Assembly (NCBI GenBank): GCA_027946555.1 | Contig: JAPEVC010000245.1 | Location: 1 to 51,701 of the forward strand | Direction of reading: 5' to 3' | DNA from: Gnomoniopsis sp. IMI 355080 | Taxonomy: Eukaryota; Ascomycota; Sordariomycetes; Diaporthales; Gnomoniaceae | Length of the DNA stretch: 51,701 nt | Part shown: one piece after another, positions 12,348-21,945 of the stretch | How the letters are laid out: every line of letters starts with the position of its first letter | Numbering within the stretch: the stretch's first letter is position 1 | Program-made: the position numbers and the translations under genes | The notes under the pieces: model-generated | What the model saw: only the letters and a program-made list of their open reading frames with translations | Database searches by the model: none | Told to the model about the DNA's origin: nothing

Positions 12348-13376
12348 GTTTCAGTAGTGATCGTGATGACTCATTTGTCACTATTGTAGTTAAACATCGA
12401 TTGTAAGAACGGAAGATGATCATGGACCCGAGATGTACGGCTAAAGCTCCATTTATTTTCGGGGAGAGTCGCGTAATATGGTGGCCCAGACTTTCATCAA
12501 TCCAATCGCGAATGAATTTCGTCTAGTTACATTTAGCATGGTGACATTCAGTGCTTTAGCTCGAGAGGCAATTATGGTGGCTCAAATTCCCCCACTACTC
12601 AGGTACGCCAATAATCATCGATAGCAACGTGGGAATATCTAGATGCAAAACAAGCCTAGAGATGCGTCGAGATTCCTACACAGTCGTCGTGTGATCATTA
12701 TCAACACATCGTCGATCCATCATTGTGGCTATTACCATCTGGTTTTCACTGCTGAGGCTTGGGACCTAAAACCTTGAACATGTCATGATAAGACTGGTTC
12801 AGATAAGACAAGCCTTCAGCTGTGGGTCAGACTTAACCACACAGTGATCTTTCCATGTGGAGTTCTTTAGCAATTGAAAAACAATGATCGCTTTATGTAC
12901 CTTACTGACCTTACCGATATCAGTTCAGATGCCTAGGGCTGTGTCCTGAATCCCGTCATGAACGAGGATTGTCCGTCACGAACACTGACAAAGCTTATTG
13001 GAAAGGCTTCTCCCCTATGGGTTCTGTCCGGGGCCATTGAGGACCAGTGAAACGAGGTTGTTCAGACAAGAAACGTAGGATCCGTAAATCGAAATACAAC
13101 CCAGGTATGGTGGTACAGTCAACCCCTTTCCAAGAGTCTGTGACCGAAGACTAAGATTGCCAGGCACCCAGAAACACGGCATGTCTCACTGAGGTGGCGG
13201 CACTACAGTTTGGCGTTGGATACGCGGGATGAGTAAAAGTGTTTGACCGCCCGCTGGACAGCCTCGTATGGGATGGTCTCTTTGAGAAAAATCTTCCAAG
13301 AGGGCTTGCCTGCGGAGTTTTCTCTTTACGTATCGTTCGCTATGGGGATGCCTCTGCTACGTACTCTTTCTTTGTC

Positions 13377-13398
13377 TAGCTAGGTAGATACCTAGCTA
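13377..13398. repeat. TAGCTAGGTA / TACCTAGCTA inverted repeat
   Basis: Two exact 10-bp arms separated by GA. The arms contain the recurring TAGGTA/TACCTA word. Confidence 0.75.
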
Positions 13399-13514
13399 AA
13401 CGTGTTCCTGTAACTTGATAAGCCAAATAACTGATTCTTGTAGCATTGAATTGTTCAACCTACGTGTTCATGTAATTGGCAATACATGATTGGCAATACA
13501 CACGAAGGCGTAGA

Positions 13515-13530
13515 GTCTACCTAGGTAGAC
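13515..13530. repeat. 16-bp perfect palindrome with TACCTAGGTA core
   Basis: GTCTACCTAGGTAGAC equals its own reverse complement over all 16 bases. It is the longest perfect member of the palindrome group in this window. Confidence 0.8.
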
Positions 13531-14601
13531 GCCCGTTGATCGGCCGCGCCTTACCTGAGAGGTACTGATGGACTTGACTGGCGAGGGTTGAATCTCTTTC
13601 CTCTTCGTAGATCATGTACATGACTGTTTGATACCAGGGTCTAGGTAATGACAAGCAAAATGGTGAATTCCGTCCCGGTCCGGTCGTGCTCATGCACGCT
13701 TTAGCATTTATGATATCTCCCTGCCTCGCATCCGTCCTGGCCGCCCTGCCCTGTCTGGCCCTCGTCCTCCCGCTCTGCCTCGCTTGGTCCAGAATGACTT
13801 GAGTGGGCACCTCCACCAAAGTGGACATAACATTCGCGAGAACAAGCACAAGACTCTATATGCCAAAGATCAAGATGACAAACCCATTATATTCGAACTA
13901 ATATGGGCTGAGACATACGCTGCCTGCAAGTCCTAATCAAGAAGACCCCCGGTTTTAATCACCTGCGACCGATCCTCCCTCAGAGCATCTCCACAGTCAT
14001 GATGCAGCACGAGTTCTTGACTTTTGTTAGTCGTGCTCATGCTGTCGGTAGAACAGTTGAACCTAGCATTACGCAGGCCATCAAAAGATTGACCAACCTT
14101 AAGATTGAAACGCACGCCTGGGATAAGGGGTATGGCTGGCGCGCCTTTAAGCCGACCCAAGAGACAAGAAGAAGGTGGTGGTGAATAAGCCTTTCGAGTG
14201 ATACGAGAAGCACAGCGGCCTATCACATTTTCGTTGTAGACGAACATCACCACGTTCGTTTCGTCACAATATGCGTTCAGAACATAATTGACGTCTTTGT
14301 GAAAGACGTGTCACAGCAATCTAGAACCCCAGGTAGCTAAGGAACCTTCCACATATGCATTTCATAGTGGTTGATAGATGGACAAAATCACGAAATGCCT
14401 AGTAATTGACGCCTATAACTGCTCCAACGCAGATATGCAGTGGGTATCATCTCCCGTGTGCTCCTGCTCCTTCGCGATGCCTCCCTTTCCTGTACGTGGC
14501 TGATCCATCTCAATGCAGTCCAACCTGCGTGTCTGTCAAACAGTCAAGGTCTTGCCACCAAATAATACTTCCGCTGGACCCTACAGCATTTTCTAGTGTG
14601 T

Positions 14602-15658
14602 TCAGCGCCCCTGGCCCTCTCCGTCCTTCGTTCCAGTGAACAATTTTTGCAGGAATGGCTTGAGGTCCTCGTAGACTAGGAATGTGACCCACGTCGCCGG
14701 CAAGGTCCTAACGATGGCGGGGCCGAGGCCTTTGTAGAATGCGCGTACCTGTTTCTCCTTGCGAAGATTGGTGATCACGCCAATTATGCCATCTCCATAG
14801 GTATTCTTGGCGTCGGTCATTTGCATGCGGGTCCTGATGACTTGATAAGGGTACATCGCAGTAATGGACACAGTCTTGGATATGGTCGAAATGATGGTCG
14901 TTTCTGCGTGGGTAAGCTGGTCTTCCTCGCTTCCTTCGATGATGCCTTTCGCCTTGCGCGAGATCCGGTACTGGTCTTTGAGATAGTCGTACATGACAAA
15001 TTGTAAACCGACCTGAACCACACCAAAGATGCTGATACCTACACCACTGTAAAATGCTTTCCAGCCCTCGTTGCGGTATATCTTGAGGATGGCGTCCACA
15101 GTGTTCAAGTAAGCATTGGGTGAGCCGCGGGGCACGGCGAGCATCCGAGTCTTGACGACAAAGATGGGATTTGCCAGAATCTGAGTCGCATATCCGGCGA
15201 CAGAGGCAGCGATGAAAGTGTCGGCACTTGAAAGCCTGGCTTGCTTCTCGGACGAAGCAGTTGATGGCTCGGCGGATGGGTCAGACTTGAATGACAGGAT
15301 GGAATTTTCTACGACCGCCTTAACGGCAAAGAAACCGCCCCAGCCGACTGCGTTGCCGATTGCGTTGGACGTGAAGCCGCGTGCGAAAGCGATGTGTGGT
15401 TGGTCGGATCGAAGAAGTGCCTGGGCCATGTTCCAAGAAGGCCACCTACTGGTCTTCAGATCGTCACGGACTATTGAGTTTTACGTCAGTCAGTATCAAA
15501 AGGACAATGAGCTGGTACGGTATTAAGATCTGACTCTGCAGGCGTGTTTTGATGACCTCAAATGGATGGCCTGCGAAGGTCGACAGGAATCCCGCTGCAA
15601 CGCCTGAGACGAAAGCGGCCGCCTCCGCGCCTCCACCTCCATTCGTGTCCTCCTTCAT
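14602..15658 (-). CDS. FLX1: Mitochondrial carrier, FAD/folate type (Flx1/SLC25A32-like)
   Basis: A solute carrier of the mitochondrial inner membrane, 330 residues from two exons (15658-15535 and 15470-14602). The ATG at 15658 starts MKEDTNGGGG; the next upstream in-frame codon that could initiate is GTG. Splicing after LQ (donor GTCAGA) joins KTRLQ to IRDDLKTSRW without a frame break. Three carrier repeats are visible by their signatures: HPFEVIKTRLQ (about 31-41), NPIFVVKTRM in the middle repeat, where the usual acidic residue is replaced, and YPYQVIRTRMQ in the third. The last motif and the relaxed middle motif are characteristic of the yeast FAD carrier Flx1 and the animal folate/FAD carrier SLC25A32. 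Length fits the family. Transport of FAD is inferred from family membership. The downstream neighbour in the same orientation is another mitochondrial gene, Tom7. A pair of inverted GATA motifs lies just upstream. Confidence 0.9.
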
Positions 15659-16453
15659 GATTGCGAGCTTGATCCGGATCACATGGTATGAATGACGTTG
15701 AGAAAGACCGCAGAAAGACAGGCAGCTGCGCGATCGCGAAAGGTGCGGTCGCGAGGTTAATGAGGCTTGAGACTGAGAAATGGATGCAAGGGTTCAAAAA
15801 ATTGGAGTTGAGTTGAGTGACGTATGGATCTGCTTATCGAAAAAAATGCGCCGATAAGCCGCTGAGTCGACGTCTTTCGAGTTGACTCCGCTGCGATCCC
15901 CTATTCTCGGACATCTGGATATCACTTGGAGCACAAGAGAATGCGCCGGGGAATTGCGTCAAGTTATCTGGAAATCCCCAGCTTCTTTCTACTCAATGTT
16001 GCGCCGATCGCGACAGATGTGTTGAGTGTACGCGGCCAGGCCCAGCAGTCCCGGGCAAGGCAGGCAGGGCATCCTGAGCAACTCGTGGAATGAACCACGG
16101 CCTAGGAGATTGATATCGAATTTTCCTTACTCGTCTGATCCACGTCAGAATGTAATGTACAATCAGCCAGCCCAGGTCCTGCGCGTTGCAGGAAGGAAGC
16201 GGGCTGGGCAATGATTCCAAGTGATTTCCCCGTCCCCAACGCCTTCCGATGCCGTAGAGGTGATGTGGCTGATGCCGAATTCTTGCTCGGGCTGCGAGCT
16301 TTTAGACACCCAGTCGCCCGATTACTTGAAGCCCGTTCGGCTTGTGCTTCTAATATCATCTTAAGCCAGTGGTCCGCTTCATGCCTAAGAAAGCGGCGAC
16401 AACAGACTGCGAAAAGTGTCAACTAGGGAGCTCCTCCCTCAGCACAATCTAGC
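15659..16453. other. Intergenic: carrier promoter and Tom7 3' side
   Basis: No gene is seen. It should contain the promoter of the carrier, transcribed leftwards, and the 3' end of Tom7. The inverted GATA pair at 15832-15859 is the clearest candidate element. Confidence 0.6.
15832..15859. promoter_or_regulatory. Inverted pair of GATA motifs upstream of the carrier
   Basis: GCTTATCG and its reverse complement CGATAAGC are separated by 12 nt, giving two GATAAG sites in opposite orientation. They lie 174-201 bp upstream of the carrier ATG. GATAAG matches the HGATAR consensus of fungal GATA factors (AreA, SreA families). Which factor, if any, binds is unknown. Confidence 0.5.
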
Positions 16454-16786
16454 TTAAGGGGGCACGAACCGGTGCAGGGAAGGTCGAGGCTCGCTTCGGG
16501 TGTATCCTAAGTTCACTGTCAGAGCCGTGCCATTTCGCAGTGATTGCATATGTCCGTCCTCACCAAGGTAGAGAATCACAGGCAGATAGCCGCTGTAGTA
16601 CCCTCATTAGAATGGTCAATGCGAATGTTTTCAATCGGATTCGCAACATACTAGTGGACTGCCACGCGCGCAACCTCAATGAGCTTGCCAATGCGCTCCT
16701 GTTGTGAGTCTGATTAGCAAATTGCAATCACAGCTGTCGTCGCTGATGCGCAACCATACCTTCGACTCCTCGGACAGAGTAAACAT
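16454..16786 (-). CDS. TOM7: Tom7, small subunit of the mitochondrial outer-membrane translocase
   Basis: A 51-residue membrane protein encoded by four small exons: 16786-16760, 16698-16652, 16592-16564 and 16506-16454 (27+47+29+53 = 156 nt including stop). Every junction has GT/AG and the frame closes on TAA. The protein begins MFTLSEESKERIGKLIEVAR, continues through HYGYLPVILYLG and ends GYTRSEPRPSLHRFVPP. Yeast Tom7 has the same order of signatures: SDESKERI, AHYGW.PFVLYLG and a short RP-rich tail. One transmembrane segment spans roughly residues 17-36. In the TOM complex Tom7 regulates assembly and disassembly of the Tom40 pore; that role is family knowledge. No single open frame reveals the gene because exons are 9-18 codons. 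It is transcribed divergently from SF3B4. Confidence 0.93.
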
Positions 16787-17167
16787 CTTGACTTTGATGA
16801 TATTGATGATTTCTGATGATCTTGGTGTGTCGACGACGAGTGGGTGTTGCAGAGCGTGAGGATGTCGTGGCTGGTGACCTTTGAAGAAGGCTGTTCGGCG
16901 TTGATTGTTTGCTACAATTCTCGAATGGCGACGACGGGATAGAATAAGACTGGAAATCCAGGTCCACTTATAGCTCCAAAAAGAAAAGTGGGGGACCACC
17001 CCATGCTTCTCGATGTGCAGGCTTCATCCCTGGATCTCGTCCGATTAGGTAAGCACTGACCTAGATCTTAATTATTTGAGCTGCGAGGCCTACAACCTAA
17101 CATTGCTTGCGACGGCGCACCGGTCCAAGAGCAGAGTTTCCTCCTCGAAGCACAAGAGACCGTCGCC
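16787..17167. other. Divergent promoter between Tom7 and SF3B4
   Basis: A 381-bp interval separates the two start codons, so both promoters and leaders must share it. No well-known motif stands out beyond pyrimidine-rich sequence near the Tom7 start. Confidence 0.6.
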
Positions 17168-18398
17168 ATGGCCAAGCACTGGTAAGTTGGTTGTCCATCA
17201 TAACTATCATGCAAGAATTCCCATTCTGACTACGCACCATAGGGAGCAAAATAAGGACGCGACCGTCTATGTCGGAAACCTCGATGAGCGCGTCAGCGAG
17301 GCCAACCTCTGGGAGCTCATGACCCAGATGGGCCCCGTGTACAACGTCCACATGCCCATGGACCGTGTCTCTCGGACACATCAAGGCTATGGATTTATCG
17401 AGTTCGATACTCCCGAGAGCGCCGACTACGCTTCCAAGGTCCTGAACGGCATCCGTCTACATCAGAAACCTATTCGCGTCAACAAGGCGAGCGCCGACAA
17501 GCAAAAACCAACCGATATTGGCGCCGAGCTGTTCGTAAATAACCTGGACCAGCAGGTCGACGAGAAGATTCTTTTCGACACCTTCTCGCAGTTCGGAACC
17601 CTGGTGTCGCCACCGACTGTCATCCGTGACCAGAACAATGTTTCCAAGGGTTACGGTTTCGTATCGTACGACTCGTTTGAAGCTTCGGACGCAGCCAAGG
17701 AGACGATGAATGGCCAATACCTACTCAGCAAGCAGATTACTGTTGAGTACGCATATAAGAAGGACGGCAAGGGCGAGAGGCACGGAGACGAAGCGGAGAG
17801 GAAGCTCGCAGCAGAGGGCAAGAAGCACAACGTCGTTCCAGAGCAGCAGCCGCTACCACCCGCCTTCCTCATGTCTGCCCCTCCTTCAGCGACAGCGGCA
17901 AATGGCACAGCGCCGGCCACACCTGTCGGTCCCTACGGCGACCTGGGCATGCCTCCGCCTGGCCCATCTCCCGTCTCCGGCATTCCACCCCCTGGATTCG
18001 CACCACCCATTATACCGGCCGCCGCCGCCGCCGCAGGTGGACACGCCCTTCCCCCAAGATTCGATCCAGGCCTTGGAAGAGGTCTCCCTCCGCCGATGGC
18101 ACCTGTGGGATTCGGGCGTGGAGCGAGCAATCTCCCACCAGCAGCGCCAGGGCTGCCTGCGCGACCACCGGCGCCGAGTATAGGCTTCAGTGGCCCGGTC
18201 AGCGACTTTCACCCTGGACGTCCTGGTGCTCCACCAGGACAAACACCGACTGGCTTTGGCATGACTCCTCCACCAGGTTTCAGCGCTCCTCCGCCTAACG
18301 GATCCACACCAACTCCCCCTCCTGGCTTCATGCCACCACCTAGCGGCTTTGGTGCACCACCACCCGGACAGACTCCGCCTGGCTTCGGACGCCGCTGA
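17168..18398 (+). CDS. HSH49: Splicing factor 3B subunit 4 (SF3B4 / Hsh49), two RRM domains
   Basis: A subunit of the SF3b part of U2 snRNP, which contacts pre-mRNA around the branch site. Two exons (17168-17181 and 17243-18398) give 389 residues. The first exon is only 14 nt and encodes MAKH plus part of W; the canonical donor GTAAGT fixes this start. RRM1 spans about 12-86 with RNP2 VYVGNL (13-18) and RNP1 GYGFIEF (53-59). RRM2 spans about 100-175 with RNP2 LFVNNL (101-106) and RNP1 KGYGFVSY (140-147). A charged linker follows, then a Pro/Gly-rich tail to the end with repeated PPPGF-type units, as in SF3B4 of animals and fungi. Budding-yeast Hsh49 lacks most of this tail. The tail produces long open frames on the opposite strand that are not genes. 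Confidence 0.96.
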
Positions 18399-19942
18399 GA
18401 TGCTGCGATACAGCAAATGCTTACCGCACTTACCACAATACCGCATTCTTAAACTGATCCTAGTTTCTGCCAAACGCCAGGCTGTCAGAATATCAGTCAA
18501 CAGCTATATCTAGTGATCGATGGCGCACAAAAACTAGGATACAACAGGGGCTCCTTTCCGTCCAGATTCCAAGTCCCGGTGCCTATATGTAGTCAAAAGA
18601 CTCGCAGTTGGCATTGATTTAGTGCCTGATCTGTACCATCATCAGCTTACATTCAAATCGTCATGGGGAAAAACCTAGGAACAAATGTTGCTGAGCTTGG
18701 GAGAGCAGTCGAGGGCTTGGATGGTTTGGTGTTTGGCAGATGTGGTGCCGCCCAAGAATAACGAAGGTCACTTTAGGTTGTTGATGATGAGGAGACCCAC
18801 CCTCTACATCACCCGTTTGGCTTTGCCATGATACCTTATACCGAGAGACTTGAGCCTGTTGTGGTTTCTCTTGAGAGCTATTGATGACTGCAGCAAGATG
18901 GAGCTTCCAACCCAGGTCCAACGTATACTTGGACACCCGGGCAAAATCGCATACGGACTTATGGGTCAATCAAGTTGGGCAGTGGCCATGACAACCGAGT
19001 AAGTTTAGCAGTTGATACCCCAAGGATAGAAAAAAATGAAATGAGTGCTGAAGTCCTGTGCTTGGCTTGGATCTATGATTGCTTGGATATGCCTAATACA
19101 ACAAGCAACAGTGACTATGCCAATACATAACTTAGACTTCATGTAGCCGTATATTAGCATTGACGTTTTGTATCACTATCATTTCTTCCCGAAATATTGT
19201 GGTATACTCAGCTGGCTTCATGCCTCTCTTCTGCTCTTGTCCCTCAAGCCAGCTTTGTTACAATGCAGCACCTTTCCAGGAGGAGCCTTAGCACTAAGAC
19301 CAACTTAGGTTGCTCCACTGTATACGCTTGACTAGGTATCAAGCCCTGTTTTACGCTGTATCTTGTGTGAAATATCGTGAGTTAGTCACATCTCACGAGC
19401 CACGGCATACTGAAAATGAATCATCGCCATTCTGGTATTCCCGAAGGTTTTAGTGATGTCTTCCCTTAATTCGAATTTCTTCTGCTCATCTCACCTTTTT
19501 GTTGAGAATAGATACAAGAGAAAGCAGATCATGACATATTCACTACCGCCCTGACGTCTTTCTCGGAAGATGTTCATTGCTCTTGTGGACTTGTCTTTCG
19601 ATATCCTGATCGCAATTTGACTGGCTAGTATAGAAACACCATATAGCTGACCGCCTCGTGGGAGCAATAACCTCCATATACAGGGAATTACGGCGAGCAA
19701 AAAATGGGCCCATTGAACTAGTCAACACTCTAGCTTGGACTTTCAGATCGCGTGGCGCCAAGAACCACCACTACAAGCATGTCTATAGCGTCTATTCGGT
19801 CGTACGTCACCATTTAATTTTCCAACACCTTCATCCTAAATCAAAAGTGAAGGTCCCTTGGGCTGTGCAGACATTGACATACCTTCGAAAGAGTTCGTCT
19901 GAAACGCATTTCACAGCAGCATCTTTCCTTTGGGCAAGGGGC
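18399..19942. other. Intergenic, no gene recognised
   Basis: The stretch holds the 3' region of SF3B4 and the promoter of the 2H phosphoesterase. Frames are short; one of about 100 codons on the minus strand (18661-18969) resembles nothing known. Confidence 0.55.
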
Positions 19943-20683
19943 ATGGATAAGACGTCACCTGCCCGGACCTGGGCCTCCATCGCCGCAAGATCCTCCTCTA
20001 CTCAGAAGTCCCGTAACAGTCTTCCGCTGCAATTTACTCACCTAGAAAGTCCTGAGAAACACCGTCAAGGCCCTCCAAAGTTCACCCCCGCGCCGCAGCA
20101 CCAACCGCATTCTTCAATCCCCGAAGATGCCATCTACGTTCTCACCCTTCTGACTGACAAGCCTCACCACTCGCGACTCACCTCACTGCGCAAGCGCTAC
20201 TTTCCACCACACTTGAACAAATTGTCTGCTCATCTGACCCTGTTCCATGCCTTGCCAGGCTCCCGGCTTCAGTCCACTGTTATCCCCGACCTACAGCGTC
20301 TCGCTGAACGCACCACTTCATTTCAGATCCGCGCACAGGGGCCCTTCCGAATGAAAAAGGGCGTTGGGATTGGTCTTGCAAGAAACGAAGTGGGCTATAA
20401 GAAGGCACAGGAGGTTCATAGGGTGCTGCAAACAGGGTGGACACGTGAGGGCTGGTTGAGTGAGCAGGATGCTCAGCAGGGTTGGAGGGGCCACTATACT
20501 ATCATGAACAAGGTGGACGACGAGAATGAGGTGGCGAGGGCTTTCAACGAGGTGAAGCGGGGCTGGCAGGATGACCTTGGGATCGTGGAGGGTATAGGTC
20601 TGTGGAGGTATGAAAAGGGGTGGTGGAAGTGGGAGAGGAGTTTTGTTTTTCGCCAAGATGGTATTGGTGAGGGGATCTCGTAG
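19943..20683 (+). CDS. 2H phosphoesterase, 2'-5' RNA ligase superfamily
   Basis: A single-exon gene of 246 residues starting at the first ATG of the open frame (MDKTSPARTW). The two catalytic histidine motifs of the 2H superfamily are present: HLT at residues 97-99 in KLSAHLTLFHALPG and HYT at 184-186 in WRGHYTIMNK. Each follows the H-x-T/S pattern and the spacing of about 87 residues fits the bilobal fold. A Ser/Pro/His-rich N-terminus of about 60 residues precedes the domain. Family members cleave or join 2'-5' and 2',3'-cyclic phosphate RNA ends or related phosphodiesters; the substrate here is unknown. The closest resemblance is to fungal proteins labelled 2'-5' RNA ligase family (the PF13563 type), an inference from memory of the motif layout. 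No predicted signal peptide or membrane segment is visible. Confidence 0.85.
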   Translation: MDKTSPARTWASIAARSSSTQKSRNSLPLQFTHLESPEKHRQGPPKFTPAPQHQPHSSIPEDAIYVLTLLTDKPHHSRLTSLRKRYFPPHLNKLSAHLTLFHALPGSRLQSTVIPDLQRLAERTTSFQIRAQGPFRMKKGVGIGLARNEVGYKKAQEVHRVLQTGWTREGWLSEQDAQQGWRGHYTIMNKVDDENEVARAFNEVKRGWQDDLGIVEGIGLWRYEKGWWKWERSFVFRQDGIGEGIS

Positions 20684-21907
20684 TGCCCAGCATTGACAGT
20701 ATCTTACTGATAAGTCCCTTTGGAGCAGATATGTTCACTATCAATGAAGGATTGGCCTACTTGAGCACTCAACCCTAGAAGGATCGATATGGGCCTGTAT
20801 GTTCTGTAATGTTCACACATGGAAGGCTCGCAGTCTCTGACAATGGAATTAAACACAAGTAGTAAGGAGTATTTGGTGGGCTCGGAGCCGTTTTCTGATC
20901 TTTTAGCAGGCTAATTCCTCCTCCGTCCAACCATGCATATGACCAGATCAGACACAGCGAGTATGCATTGTTCGGCTATCCCCTCCATACGGCCCCTGGG
21001 ACAATTGGTATCGACGTTCACACCAAAGTAGCATCGAGGACGCCAAAGGACGGCCCACAAAGAGTGACTGACCGAGTGGAACCCATCTATCTGGGATTCC
21101 GACACGTGTGGGCTCAAGAAGCAAATAAGAGAGACACAACTTCCGTGGCTGAGCGCAAGCAATGCTATTTCAAAGGACCCACCAAGCTGCCTGGGCGTGT
21201 GGGACGGCAATTTGCCTGCTGCAGATGCTATTCGTACAATGCCATGTTGACACTGCTTCTTCAAGCGTCAGCAAATTGAGCACTCCAAATTGGGACGTGA
21301 ACTACGTCCTTCAACCTCGACCGCACGCAACCCAGCACCCTACCATTAAGGGTACGATAAGCCTCCATTTTTTCGGTCCCGGCTTAAAGTGACGATGCCC
21401 CAATTGCCTCGTCCGGGTACGGTACCAACGGGCGTGTGAGGCATAACTCCAGCGGATATTAGCGGCAAGCGTGGAGGACGATCAACCTCTTGCCACGGGG
21501 CTTGTGGGATGAAAGCCATCTGACGCCATGACATGGCTCATATGCTGGTTGCCATCGTCCAAGGGAAACGTGAAGAGAAAAAAAACTCAAAAAAAAGAGT
21601 GGCTGCAGTGGCGTCGATTCCAAACCTGTCATTTGTGACGGGCCACTGGGATGCAGCTCCTGTAGAATATCCGAGCCGCCGCAATACGACTTACGACAAT
21701 TGGTGGCAGCAAACGCCCCAACAGCAGGGCCAGGTTCCGCGGGGGACGACCTGCTGTTCTGCCGGCAGAACACAACCGTCCTGCGTTGACTTTCGGAAGT
21801 CCTGCAAATCGGCATGAACGAGCTGAAGGACAAAACAATGCGGACTAGCTGTGGGAAAACCTCACGCAGCTTTGCTGCACGACGATGACGCTCAGATGAC
21901 AAGAATT

Positions 21908-21945
21908 AAAAAAAAAAAAACAAAAAAACAAAAAAACAGAAAAAA
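21908..21945. repeat. A-rich low-complexity run
   Basis: Runs of A broken by single C or G residues, mostly with a period of seven or eight bases. It is a simple repeat; no gene adjoins it. Confidence 0.8.

Larger units (their letters stand above)
3146..14601. other. 11.5-kb stretch without a supportable gene
   Basis: I read all frames for known domains and for joinable spliced exons and found none. Open frames are under about 140 codons and overlap on opposite strands. Base composition looks ordinary, without the strong AT shift expected of heavy repeat-induced point mutation. The stretch holds several local structures listed separately: an inverted repeat at 4227-4251, a G-quadruplex-type tract at 4601-4628, a 20-bp tandem repeat at 6231-6282, a 43-nt imperfect duplication at 6634-6739, paired AP-1-type sites at 6882-6912 and TACCTAGGTA-type palindromes at 11859-13530. 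Because it lies on the 5' side of the C2H2 gene, part of it may be a long promoter or spliced leader. Confidence 0.5.

Noticed and set aside
3146..14601. Decayed transposon or RIP-mutated island
   Set aside because: No reverse transcriptase, transposase or terminal repeats could be recognised and the base composition is not strongly AT-shifted. A genome-wide repeat search would be needed to exclude it fully.
17886..18500. 204-codon open frame on the minus strand across the SF3B4 tail
   Set aside because: It mirrors the Pro/Gly-rich repeats of SF3B4, has Arg/Trp-rich composition typical of an antisense shadow and no domain.
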